A stretch of 12,084 bases of DNA from JAUSNA01 sp964568885 (GCA_964568885.1 CAZMSF010000032.1:1-12084), one strand, 5' to 3'; shown: positions 6,017-12,084, numbered from the stretch's first letter. The notes: generated from the sequence alone by a model not told the origin. Made by a program: numbers and translations.

Positions 6017-6964
6017 TTATCTGTTGTCAAAGCTCGTTTTAAAAAAATTGTAGGCATTCTTGAAAAAGATATTGTCAATAGAGTTTTTCGAGAAACCTTT
6101 TTTGGTCATAAATTCACTTAGATTATCGTACTCGGAAACATCAGAGAGACCTTCTACCAAATCCATTTTATCCATTCCATCAAAGTCACTACCGATAACC
6201 AAATTCGTATCACCAAATTTCTCAACAAATGTAGAGATATGTTCGAAAACTTTTTCTATTGAATTTCCATTCACAAAATCCCCGACAAATGTCAGTCCTA
6301 CTATCCCATTTTTCTTGATAATGGCTTCTATTTGTGCATCTTTGATATTTCGTCTATTAGGATTTAATGAAAAAAGATTTGTATGACTATCAATTACTTT
6401 ACCCTTATAATTTTGAAGAATTAAGGAAAATTCATCTTCCTCACTGTGTGCCAGGTCGATAATAATGTTATTTCTTTCGCAGATTGAAAGAAATTCGGCA
6501 GCAATTATTCCTACTTTTTTCTTGTTAAACAATCTGTTTTTAAAATTCCACATTGGACCGATAACTTTTACTCCCATATCGATAATTTTTTGAAGGAATA
6601 TAAGGTCCACCTTGTTGTCATCAACAAAATAAACCCCTTCCAATCCCAAAATTACCTTTAATCCCTGCTTGTCAAAGTCAGACTTGTTACGGATTATTTG
6701 AAGGTAATTGCTGTTTTCAAGATTTTTGTACACTTGGATGTGCTGTAGTATTTCTTTTTTTAAATTTTTTGGGAAAACAAAATCACCATCTTCCAAGATA
6801 ACAGGGCACATCATTCCACAGAATGTATCTAGCTCCCCTTGCTTTACCCGAATTAAGTCGAACTGATTTGGCAATTCGCCTTCAATAGTTCCTTCTAGAA
6901 CAGGGTTTTTTTTCGTCACCATAACAGAATCGGAAACTCCAATGTGAACGTCAAATTTTTTCAT
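6017..6964 (-). CDS. Peptidase M19 (membrane/renal dipeptidase) family protein
   Basis: A 315-aa TIM-barrel metallo-dipeptidase of the M19 family, whose members cleave dipeptides and often accept a D-residue at the C-terminal position. Recognisable family elements are DVH (5-7, start of strand 1), GLEG with the bridging metal ligand E109, the W139-N140 region, IDLAH with H173, DSHTN with H194, an Arg pair at 204-205 (substrate carboxylate), and GSDFDG (259-263). The usual HxD metal pair reads H7-I8-G9, so the Asp ligand is missing while the E-H-H ligands of the second site are intact. Activity may be altered. No signal peptide or membrane helix is present, so it is cytosolic. GGGAGGTG lies 5 nt before the ATG at 6964. 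It overlaps the DapF-like gene by 14 bp and is the last gene of the operon. Confidence 0.88.
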   Translation of the reverse strand: MKKFDVHIGVSDSVMVTKKNPVLEGTIEGELPNQFDLIRVKQGELDTFCGMMCPVILEDGDFVFPKNLKKEILQHIQVYKNLENSNYLQIIRNKSDFDKQGLKVILGLEGVYFVDDNKVDLIFLQKIIDMGVKVIGPMWNFKNRLFNKKKVGIIAAEFLSICERNNIIIDLAHSEEDEFSLILQNYKGKVIDSHTNLFSLNPNRRNIKDAQIEAIIKKNGIVGLTFVGDFVNGNSIEKVFEHISTFVEKFGDTNLVIGSDFDGMDKMDLVEGLSDVSEYDNLSEFMTKKGFSKNSIDNIFFKNAYNFFKTSFDNR

Positions 6965-7856
6965 AACTACACCTCCCTTCTAAAAAAGTTTTTCCCTTGT
7001 TAATTTCGACTCTTAGTGTCCCATTTGGAAATGAAACTTCTGAAATAATTTTTTTTGGCTTTTTGCCTAGGAAGAAATTGATAAATACATTGGATGCTGC
7101 CATCGATCCCGTCCCGCATGAACCTGTAATAGCAATTGCCGGGTCATTTCCCAAGTGCCTTTCAAATGTGCAGGCTTGCAATTGGCATTTTCCAAAAGCT
7201 AAATTTTTAAAAGAAAAGAATGTGATATTTGATTCGATTTTCATAAATCCCGAATCACGAATGAACAGTCCACACTTTTCGGCGAACATGATAAGTTTTT
7301 TACTATCCATTCTTTCAAAAGTTCCTATTACAATATGGGGTTCCCCAACAAAATTATCGTTTTCTACATTGCATCCAATTGCCACAATCGGTGAGTAAAA
7401 TGTAAAGTCTCGACATAATTTTCCAATGGATTTTTTCAACTCTTTTTTTGAAATGTATAGGAACAATTCCTCTATTTTTTTTCCCGTAACGAATTTGCCG
7501 CATTGGATAAATGTCTTGCTTTTATTTTTCTTCACCGGAAAATTACCTGCTTTCGTCAAAAGGATAATGTCCTCATCCGGAATTACAGAAACGATAGCTT
7601 TTAATCCATTTCCACAAACAGTAGTTATCGCCCCTATGTCGCTGTGATTGGGTTCAAAAGCAATATATGAAATACCTTCATTATTCTTCTGGTAGACCAT
7701 AAGCGTATCAACCTTATTTTTCAGATTTTGAACAATATCTTTACGAAGACGTATGTTGGTTTCTATTTCCGAAAGATTTAAATTGTTTTGTAATTTGCTT
7801 AATGCGATAATATTTCCATCAACATTAAGTTTTTGGATGTTATTCAATAACTGCAT
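6951..7856 (-). CDS. DapF-fold amino-acid epimerase/racemase-like protein
   Basis: A 301-aa protein of the diaminopimelate epimerase fold, two mirror-image domains that use two cysteines as acid and base to invert an alpha-carbon. Both catalytic sites are visible: C81 in TVCGNG (family CGNG) and C247 in GSCGTGSMA (family CGTG). ERHLGND (232-238) matches the ERG segment before the second Cys. The family VGNPH is VGEPH at 170-174 and the N-terminal GNDF loop is DGNII, so the substrate may not be diaminopimelate. Other amino acids (histidine or proline-type racemases share this fold) are possible. The frame can start at 7925, but ATG 7856 is preferred because AAAGGAG stands about 5 nt upstream and homology begins there. 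It overlaps the upstream gene by 17 bp and the M19 gene by 14 bp, which indicates translational coupling. It stops at TGA. Confidence 0.87.
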   Translation of the reverse strand: MQLLNNIQKLNVDGNIIALSKLQNNLNLSEIETNIRLRKDIVQNLKNKVDTLMVYQKNNEGISYIAFEPNHSDIGAITTVCGNGLKAIVSVIPDEDIILLTKAGNFPVKKNKSKTFIQCGKFVTGKKIEELFLYISKKELKKSIGKLCRDFTFYSPIVAIGCNVENDNFVGEPHIVIGTFERMDSKKLIMFAEKCGLFIRDSGFMKIESNITFFSFKNLAFGKCQLQACTFERHLGNDPAIAITGSCGTGSMAASNVFINFFLGKKPKKIISEVSFPNGTLRVEINKGKTFLEGRCSYEKI

Positions 7857-9294
7857 ATTCTTCTCCTTTCTGCATTGTATTTTTACAAAGAAGAGTCTTT
7901 GCATCATCGACCAATGTATTTGCACAATTTTTTAAAAATTCTGCCTGGGACATTTCGAGTGGACTATTTGTCCTGCCAGCCTGAGAACAAACCAGGTTTG
8001 CAAACCGCTCTTTACCGAATAGAACAAAATATAAAGGCGTGGGCGGTGATAATTCTGTTCCCTTCATGATAATTCCAAAATTGCCGTGTTTTTTGTCAGG
8101 AGAAACCCGAAGGCCATTCACATAACGTGCCGCTTCGCCGGTAATTCCTAGCTTTTCGACAAATATAGGACGGATACCATACTCGGAACCCATGTGAAGC
8201 GTTTTAGCTCCTGCAAACAGGGCAATAGATTCTAATCTGGCCAAAGGCTTACCCTGAGACAACATAATTTCGACTTGTTTATCGTCCAGTTCTTGCCTTG
8301 CTACACCATCCCCCACTACAACAAATTGGCCATCAACTACAGTCAAAAGATCCCTTTTCCCAAATCCGCTTTCAATTGCACATAAAGCTTCTCCTTCTTT
8401 TCCGATAAATTCTTTCAAAAAGCCAACTCCTTTTTCCTCTGTGATCATTTGTATGCTTTCACGAACAAGATTTAAAAAATCGCTATTGGTAGAGAGCAGC
8501 CTGCTATCAAAACCGAATTGATCTTCAAGAGTTGTGGGAAGGGAAAATACCCTTCGCACCATTTCTTGATTAAACTTCATCAATAAGTCAGCAACAGTTA
8601 ATGCCCTTTCAGAAAGGCCGGTTGATAAAATGTCCCCGATTTCTGATAGCCGGTTTTCTATGATTACATCAATACCAAGCCGTATCTCTCTCCTATTTTG
8701 GAATACACCTTTTTCTTTCATTGCCTGCGTGAGGGGGTTCTCAAGCTTTCCAAATAAATCCCTTTTTATTTGGACAATGTTTTGCTCAAAACCCTCCACT
8801 ACTTCCCTGCCACGCCCCGAATCCACGGAGACATCGCTTGTCTTTTCATTGCCAACCGCAAATAAGTCATACGTTGAACCAAAATCTCCAAACCGAAAAG
8901 GCGTCCTAACCGACTTTTTTATAGGGACGGTATCGTAATGATTAACTAGCACATTCGTAAGTGGCAACTTATAAAAACCCGTCATGTATTGCTGATATAG
9001 CTGCAAATTAAAAAGTGCCGTAATTTTGTCAAAATCCAATTCCTCCGGATGACTAAATGATGACAAAATATCAGGACCTTTTTCATTCCATAACTTCATC
9101 ACAGGAATGACAAATGACGGAAATCCCATATCTTGAAGTCCTTGATCAAACCCACCTTTAACCATGCTGGCTACAAGTTGTTTTTGTTTTGCCGCTTCAA
9201 GGCTTCCCTCTATAAAAGAACCGACGAGAGAGAAATTTCCCGTTTGTTCAAAATTATCTTGTTGTAAAAATTCGTTTTTCATAATTTTTGCCAA
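7840..9294 (-). CDS. Unrecognised 484-aa cytosolic protein, first gene of the racemase/dipeptidase operon
   Basis: I do not recognise this family. It is a long soluble protein with no signal peptide or membrane helix. The N-terminal half is helical and polar. The middle (about 320-350) has strand-like segments (LLTVVDGQFVVVGDG). The C-terminal part contains RPIFVEKLGITGEAARYVNGLRV, GNFGIIMKG, PLYFVLFGKERFA and two Cys (LVCSQAG, LLCKN). TTG 9294 is chosen because GGGAGG sits exactly 7 nt upstream. The in-frame ATG at 9282 has no Shine-Dalgarno at a proper distance. The Shine-Dalgarno is the 3' arm of a terminator-like hairpin, so initiation is probably controlled by the leader at 9292-9424. 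Its 3' end overlaps the DapF-like gene, implying a joint pathway, possibly making, ligating or recognising an amino-acid substrate. Confidence 0.85.
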   Translation of the reverse strand: MAKIMKNEFLQQDNFEQTGNFSLVGSFIEGSLEAAKQKQLVASMVKGGFDQGLQDMGFPSFVIPVMKLWNEKGPDILSSFSHPEELDFDKITALFNLQLYQQYMTGFYKLPLTNVLVNHYDTVPIKKSVRTPFRFGDFGSTYDLFAVGNEKTSDVSVDSGRGREVVEGFEQNIVQIKRDLFGKLENPLTQAMKEKGVFQNRREIRLGIDVIIENRLSEIGDILSTGLSERALTVADLLMKFNQEMVRRVFSLPTTLEDQFGFDSRLLSTNSDFLNLVRESIQMITEEKGVGFLKEFIGKEGEALCAIESGFGKRDLLTVVDGQFVVVGDGVARQELDDKQVEIMLSQGKPLARLESIALFAGAKTLHMGSEYGIRPIFVEKLGITGEAARYVNGLRVSPDKKHGNFGIIMKGTELSPPTPLYFVLFGKERFANLVCSQAGRTNSPLEMSQAEFLKNCANTLVDDAKTLLCKNTMQKGEEYAVIE

Positions 9295-9319
9295 AAAAAA
9301 ACCTCCCGTTTGGGAGGTT
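9292..9319 (-). terminator. Attenuator hairpin: intrinsic terminator that also sequesters the Shine-Dalgarno
   Basis: On the minus strand AACCTCCC (9319-9312), loop AAAC, GGGAGGTT (9307-9300) forms a perfect 8-bp stem followed by a run of Ts ending at 9293. GGGAGG in the 3' arm (9307-9302) is the Shine-Dalgarno of the TTG start at 9294, 7 nt away. Forming the hairpin would therefore both terminate transcription and block initiation. Confidence 0.8.
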
Positions 9320-9375
9320 GAAATTAAACTAATGCTTAATTTTCTATTCTTTTACCACGAAAAGAACAACCTCCC
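9312..9375 (-). promoter_or_regulatory. Three-way-junction antiterminator of the racemase/dipeptidase operon
   Basis: Read on the minus strand, P1 is GGGAGGTTG (9375-9367) with CAACCTCCC (9320-9312), 9 bp perfect. P2 is TTCTTTT (9366-9360) with AAAAGAA (9353-9347), 7 bp with loop CGTGGT. P3 is AAATTAA (9342-9336) with TTAATTT (9327-9321), 7 bp. No base is unpaired between P1 and P2 or between P3 and P1, and only TAGA (9346-9343) links P2 to P3. The P1 3' strand is the same CAACCTCCC used by the terminator, so the two folds exclude each other. The TAG in the linker is the leader-peptide stop. Confidence 0.7.
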
Positions 9376-9424
9376 CGGAAAGGCCTCTATAATGCCAATT
9401 GGTAAGATTGTTCAAAAATTTCAT
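9344..9424 (-). CDS. 26-codon leader peptide upstream of the operon
   Basis: An ATG at 9424 opens a short frame of 26 codons beginning MKFLNNLTNWHYRGLSG and ending EVVLFVVKE, with TAG at 9346-9344. The start is 7 nt after an extended -10 (TGTTATACT), so the message would be leaderless. Codons 10-13 are Trp-His-Tyr-Arg, a cluster of rarely used residues. The last third overlaps P1 and P2 of the antiterminator, and the stop lies in the junction linker. A ribosome stalled at codons 10-13 would leave P1 free to form, while one reaching the stop would cover P1 and P2 and let the terminator form. This is the layout of trp/his-type attenuation. The sensed amino acid is not certain, and nascent-peptide arrest is an alternative. 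Confidence 0.65.
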   Translation of the reverse strand: MKFLNNLTNWHYRGLSGEVVLFVVKE

Positions 9425-9431
9425 TAGAATG

Positions 9432-9459
9432 AGTATAACAAAGGAACTATTTTTGTCAA
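9432..9459 (-). promoter_or_regulatory. Strong extended -10 promoter of the attenuated operon
   Basis: On the minus strand a perfect TTGACA (9459-9454), a 16-bp spacer and TATACT (9437-9432) preceded by TGT form an extended -10 sigma-70-type promoter. The predicted start, 9424-9425, coincides with the leader-peptide ATG. The -35 box touches the left guaA-end repeat. Confidence 0.75.
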
Positions 9460-9491
9460 ATTTTTTATTTGTTCCCATTCCATGGTTGCCG
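9457..9491 (+). repeat. Left copy of the guaA 3'-end direct repeat (attachment-site-like)
   Basis: TTCCCATTCCATGGTTGCCG at 9472-9491 is identical to 11861-11880, and the adjoining AT-rich part (9457-9471, CAAATTTTTTATTTG) matches 11848-11860 (CAAATTTTATTTA) with a 2-bp length difference and one substitution. In this copy the guaA stop is changed (TAA to CAA on the minus strand), so it is not the real gene end. Confidence 0.7.
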
Positions 9492-9533
9492 CTGGTATTG
9501 TAGATTTTGCCTTGTAGTACAATGAATATATCT

Positions 9534-9539
9534 TAGAAT
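9534..9539 (+). promoter_or_regulatory. Candidate -10 for the propeller gene
   Basis: TAGAAT at 9534-9539 stands 6 nt before the ATG at 9546, the same geometry as the other leaderless starts here. A poor -35 (TTGTAG, 9512-9517) is 16 bp upstream. TACAAT at 9518-9523 is an alternative -10 that would give a leader of about 16 nt without a Shine-Dalgarno. Confidence 0.35.
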
Positions 9540-9545
9540 TTATTT

Positions 9546-9878
9546 ATGGACAATCAAAAACCTGTCCCGGTGTCTCCGGTCATCGAATCAACTCCTCCTA
9601 CTCTTAATTACACAGGGAATGAATCGAAATCAAATTTTCCGACTGCACTAAAAGGTTTTGTCTTTGAAGGCATTGTCATTCTTATCCTCCTAGCAATTCC
9701 GGTTATTCTTAATTATTTCAACGTATTACCACTTTCAAAAAATATTAGGGCTCTTTCATCCCGCCGCACCAAGCGTATCAAAATACTGCCGCAACGACTG
9801 CAAATATATCTACTCCAATACCAACACCCACACCTTATTCTCATAAGATATCAGACATACCAAATACTTCTACTTTAA
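9546..9878 (+). CDS. N-terminal, membrane-anchor part of a frameshifted propeller protein
   Basis: From the ATG at 9546 the first 67 or so codons are meaningful: a cytosolic Pro/Ser/Thr-rich stretch (1-35), then one transmembrane helix (about 37-58, GFVFEGIVILILLAIPVILNYF), then NVLPLSKNI. From about 9749 this frame turns into Arg/Gln/Leu-rich nonsense ending at 9878. The -1 frame (codon starts 9749, 9752 and so on) gives GSFIPPHQAYQ, a Thr/Pro linker (STPIPTPTP), and a propeller-blade motif (IFSPDKEKVIFE) that runs into the downstream gene. So this is the 5' piece of a gene of about 745 codons with a one-base deletion (or two-base insertion) near 9744-9752, perhaps in the GGG run at 9748-9750. 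It could be a real mutation or a sequencing or assembly error. Confidence 0.75.
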   Translation: MDNQKPVPVSPVIESTPPTLNYTGNESKSNFPTALKGFVFEGIVILILLAIPVILNYFNVLPLSKNIRALSSRRTKRIKILPQRLQIYLLQYQHPHLILIRYQTYQILLL

Positions 9879-10015
9879 TTCCAATTTTTAGTCCTGATAA
9901 AGAAAAAGTAATATTTGAAACGCCGAAAGGCAAAAATGGATACATCATACCCGATTGTGAAACTTGCAAGAAATTATTCATTTACACGGCCGGGTTTAAT
10001 TACGTAACAAACAAA

Positions 10016-11785
10016 TTGTTATGCCTTGGCATAGACACTTCCGAAAAGAAAGCTCTCGTTGTATCGGATGGAAAAGAGATACAAACGCTTTCCAATATCG
10101 GAGGAATAACTGTCAGTAAGAATGGTCAAAAAATCGCTACTTGGGGACGTGTTGGCAATAATCTAGTGTTTTATATAAACGGAGTCGAACAAGCACACTA
10201 TACGGACCTTTCAGGTTCACTTAGTATATCCGATATTTCCTTTAGTATCGATGCAAAACGGTATGGATATGTATTAAATGACAAAACTACTGGCTCGAAT
10301 AAAGTATTTATTGACGGGGGAGAACAGCAATATCAAGGAAAAGGTTTAAAATTTGCACCTCAAGGTGACCAATTTGCATACATAGGTAACAGCAATTCTA
10401 AATCGTTTATGGTCGTCAATGGAGTAAAACAGAAAGAGTATTTAAGCATCAACGATAGGTCGGACATGTTTGGTAATCAATTATTTATTTGGAGTCCTGA
10501 TGGTCAACGGGTCGCCTATGCCGGACAATTATCTCAAACTACACCAAATGGAGGGGTATATGCAAACGGTGAATATGCGATAGTAGTAGACAATAAAGAA
10601 TTAGTAAATGGGGTAGAAATCGTAGGAACGCTAAAGTTTAATCCCGATAGCAAAAGGTTTGCCTATGTTGTGTCTCGGCAGAATGCAGTAATAGAGGTGA
10701 ATGTTGACGGTAAAAGCCTTACAAATTCACCTGGAAATATTATCACCCAATCGAAAGGATTGTACTTTAGCCCGGATAGTAAAAGATTTTTATATGTATA
10801 CGATGGCTTTCTCAATGAATATACAGGAACTTCTTCAAAAAAACACAATTCTCAACCGGGCAGCATCTCAACAGTTGTGTTTAGTCCTGACAGCAAACGA
10901 CTTGCATATACAATTACCAGAAATAAAGGAGCATCTGCCATATCATTAGATGGTACGGAATACAAAGCATACAGCTCATCGCGTATCCCAATTTTCAGCC
11001 CTGACAGTAAACACATTGCGTTTTGGCAAGGAGATGTTGATTATCACGCTATACAGGGGTATGGATATGTATCAGACTTATCGCAAAAATCAACTGTTAC
11101 TTTGGATTTAACAAAAAAAATTACGGTAAATGACCCATATAGCCAATTTCTAGAAGGCTATTACATAGCTTCCCCCTCCCGTTTGTTTACCTACCATTAC
11201 CTTCATCCTGACACCTTTTATTCTGAGATCCTCAATACAATTTCCTTTTCGGATGATGGGAAATTTTTGAAGTTCAATGCTATTCGTGGTAATGAATATT
11301 GGGTTATTGTTCTTGATACGATAACAGGAAAAGAGGTTATTGATAAAGATACGATTATTCCAACCGACGTTCCAATGACTCCTACAATTACACTTCCCTC
11401 TCCTATCCCTTCACCGAATTTACAAATGAACTCACCAAGTGAAAATAATACAAAAAGAGCATCTGATATTAATGCGATTTTGAATGCAATTGGACAATAT
11501 GCAGCCGATAACAAAGGGGTTCCACCTAATGGCATTGATTCTTCAACACGCTACATAGAAAAAAACGGTAGTTCATCAAATGATGCTGATATTTGTACTG
11601 CATTAGTATCATCCTATATAGCAGCTCTTCCGGTTGACCCTTTAACTAATAACGGAACTCCTATTACCGATTGCTCTACAAATTACAAAACAAATTATAC
11701 GGTTACTCGTTCTGCGTCAGACAATAGAATTACCATAAGTGCTCCGGGCGCAGAACTTGGACAAACAATATCTATTACGCGATAG
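10016..11785 (+). CDS. PD40/TolB-like beta-propeller protein with pilin-like C-terminal domain (3' part of a frameshifted gene)
   Basis: The propeller region has at least eight PD40-type blade motifs, for example WSPDGQRVAYAG (about 10490), FNPDSKRFAYVV (10638), FSPDSKRFLYVY (10765), FSPDSKRLAYTI (10880) and FSPDSKHIAFW (10993). After a Pro/Thr/Ser-rich linker (about residues 450-480), the last 110 residues read ASDINAILNAIGQYAADNKG...ALPVDPLTNNG, resembling the globular part of type IV pilins/pseudopilins without their hydrophobic helix. TTG 10016 is only a nominal start. The same frame is open back to 9749 and carries another blade there, so the true N-terminus is the anchor at 9546. The propeller would face outside the cell, held by one helix, where it may bind other proteins or sugars. 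No catalytic residues are apparent. It is the only gene between the two guaA-end repeats. Confidence 0.85.
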   Translation: MLCLGIDTSEKKALVVSDGKEIQTLSNIGGITVSKNGQKIATWGRVGNNLVFYINGVEQAHYTDLSGSLSISDISFSIDAKRYGYVLNDKTTGSNKVFIDGGEQQYQGKGLKFAPQGDQFAYIGNSNSKSFMVVNGVKQKEYLSINDRSDMFGNQLFIWSPDGQRVAYAGQLSQTTPNGGVYANGEYAIVVDNKELVNGVEIVGTLKFNPDSKRFAYVVSRQNAVIEVNVDGKSLTNSPGNIITQSKGLYFSPDSKRFLYVYDGFLNEYTGTSSKKHNSQPGSISTVVFSPDSKRLAYTITRNKGASAISLDGTEYKAYSSSRIPIFSPDSKHIAFWQGDVDYHAIQGYGYVSDLSQKSTVTLDLTKKITVNDPYSQFLEGYYIASPSRLFTYHYLHPDTFYSEILNTISFSDDGKFLKFNAIRGNEYWVIVLDTITGKEVIDKDTIIPTDVPMTPTITLPSPIPSPNLQMNSPSENNTKRASDINAILNAIGQYAADNKGVPPNGIDSSTRYIEKNGSSSNDADICTALVSSYIAALPVDPLTNNGTPITDCSTNYKTNYTVTRSASDNRITISAPGAELGQTISITR

Positions 11786-11827
11786 AGGATACGATTACTC
11801 CCATCGCATAGGAACAAGCTCTGCTTA

Positions 11828-11847
11828 CCTTTTCCGAAGGAAACAGG
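11828..11847 (+). terminator. Candidate terminator of the propeller gene
   Basis: CCTTTTCC (11828-11835), loop GAA, GGAAA-c-AGG (11839-11847) forms an 8-bp stem with one bulged base, followed by CAAATTTTATTTATT. The tail is T-rich but interrupted, so efficiency is uncertain. On the minus strand the hairpin has no U-run and would be a poor guaA terminator. Confidence 0.4.
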
Positions 11848-11880
11848 CAAATTTTATTTATTCCCATTCCATGGTTGCCG
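11848..11880 (+). repeat. Right copy of the direct repeat, coinciding with the guaA 3' end
   Basis: CAAATTTTATTTA plus TTCCCATTCCATGGTTGCCG (the latter at 11861-11880) repeats 9457-9491 in the same orientation. It encodes the last six guaA codons (ATMEWE) and the TAA stop on the minus strand. Confidence 0.7.
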
Positions 11881-12084
11881 GGGGCTTGGTGGAAATATCA
11901 TACACAACGCGTGAGACATCAGGTACCTCGTTTACGATTCTTGATGAAATAATCTGCAAAACATCATAGGGTAGTCGTGACCAGGTTGACGTCATAACAT
12001 CTGCACTTTCAACGACTCTTAAAGCAACAACCTCGGAAAAACTTCTTCCATCTCCTTTGACTGCTGTTGACATTGCACCTGTCA
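11858..12084 (-). CDS. guaA: GMP synthase (glutamine-hydrolysing), C-terminal end; runs off the right edge
   Basis: The last 74 or so codons of GuaA, which aminates XMP to GMP in purine synthesis. The visible part is the C-terminal dimerisation domain: VKGDGRSFSEVVALRVVES, MTSTWSRLPYDVL, ISSRIVNEV and the family-specific ending RVVYDISTKPPATMEWE before TAA (11860-11858). The upstream part, including the glutamine amidotransferase and ATP-pyrophosphatase domains, lies beyond the window. The ATG inside the fragment (12073) is not the start, since the frame is open to the edge. The gene end coincides with a direct repeat that recurs at 9457-9491, and the operon at 9294-6017 would have been its original downstream neighbour. 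Confidence 0.93.
   Translation of the reverse strand, partial: TGAMSTAVKGDGRSFSEVVALRVVESADVMTSTWSRLPYDVLQIISSRIVNEVPDVSRVVYDISTKPPATMEWE

Noticed and set aside
9292..9424. T-box or known riboswitch in the operon leader
   Set aside because: No T-box sequence (TGGNACCGCG-like) and no recognisable aptamer core. The leader peptide overlapping the stems points to translation-based control instead.
9164..9427. 87-codon plus-strand open frame across the leader
   Set aside because: Antisense to the first operon gene and the structured leader. It has no ribosome site or protein-like features.
9735..9750. Programmed -1 frameshift at the A-AAA-AAT heptamer
   Set aside because: Slipping there enters a frame with TAG at 9746-9748 immediately after, so it cannot join the two parts of the propeller gene.
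10490..11030. Tandem DNA repeats (TTTAGTCCTGACAGCAAA-type) as a possible repeat array
   Set aside because: They are the codons of recurring propeller blades at irregular spacing with diverged third positions, so protein repeats rather than a CRISPR or satellite array.

Overview
The window looks like a piece of a small, AT-rich bacterial genome, most likely a Candidate Phyla Radiation (Patescibacteria) member and probably Microgenomates-like. This is an inference from several traits: tightly packed genes, several promoters placed so that mRNAs would start at the ATG, a membrane-anchored propeller protein ending in a pilin-like domain, and a TM segment followed by an 'NYFNVLPLSK' type stretch. 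TGA is used as a stop, as at the end of the DapF-like gene, which argues against the Gly-TGA code of SR1/Gracilibacteria.

Layout. At positions 1-46 (minus) only the first 15 codons of a gene are visible. Then come fusA (EF-G, minus, 236-2365) and a strikingly GC-rich gap (GAPDH, minus), each preceded or followed by hairpins and terminators, then a small four-helix membrane protein (minus). A Crp-family regulator (plus) follows, then a convergent small unknown gene (minus). Next is a divergent intergenic region with two Crp-type operators (TGTGA-N6-TCACA), and a cupin plus SPW-repeat membrane protein operon (plus). The regulator's recognition helix carries the same Arg-Glu...Arg residues that E. 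coli CRP uses to read TGTGA, so regulator and sites form a plausible local circuit.

The minus-strand operon at 6017-9294 encodes a large unrecognised cytosolic protein, a DapF-fold epimerase/racemase-like enzyme with both catalytic cysteines, and an M19 (membrane/renal) dipeptidase-like enzyme. All three overlap or nearly abut. The leader of this operon is the most interesting object in the window. It has a strong promoter, a 26-codon leader peptide that would be leaderless, and a fully base-paired three-way junction. A mutually exclusive terminator hairpin follows, whose 3' arm is also the Shine-Dalgarno of the first gene. This looks like ribosome-mediated attenuation of an undescribed D-amino-acid/dipeptide operon.

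The right part (about 9457-11880) is a 2.4 kb segment bounded by 33-35 bp near-direct repeats. One copy is the real 3' end of guaA (GMP synthase, minus, running off the right edge). The segment carries one gene, a membrane-anchored PD40 beta-propeller with a pilin-like C-terminus, split by a frameshift. The 3' end of guaA is a known integration hotspot for genomic islands, so this segment may be the remnant of an integrated element.
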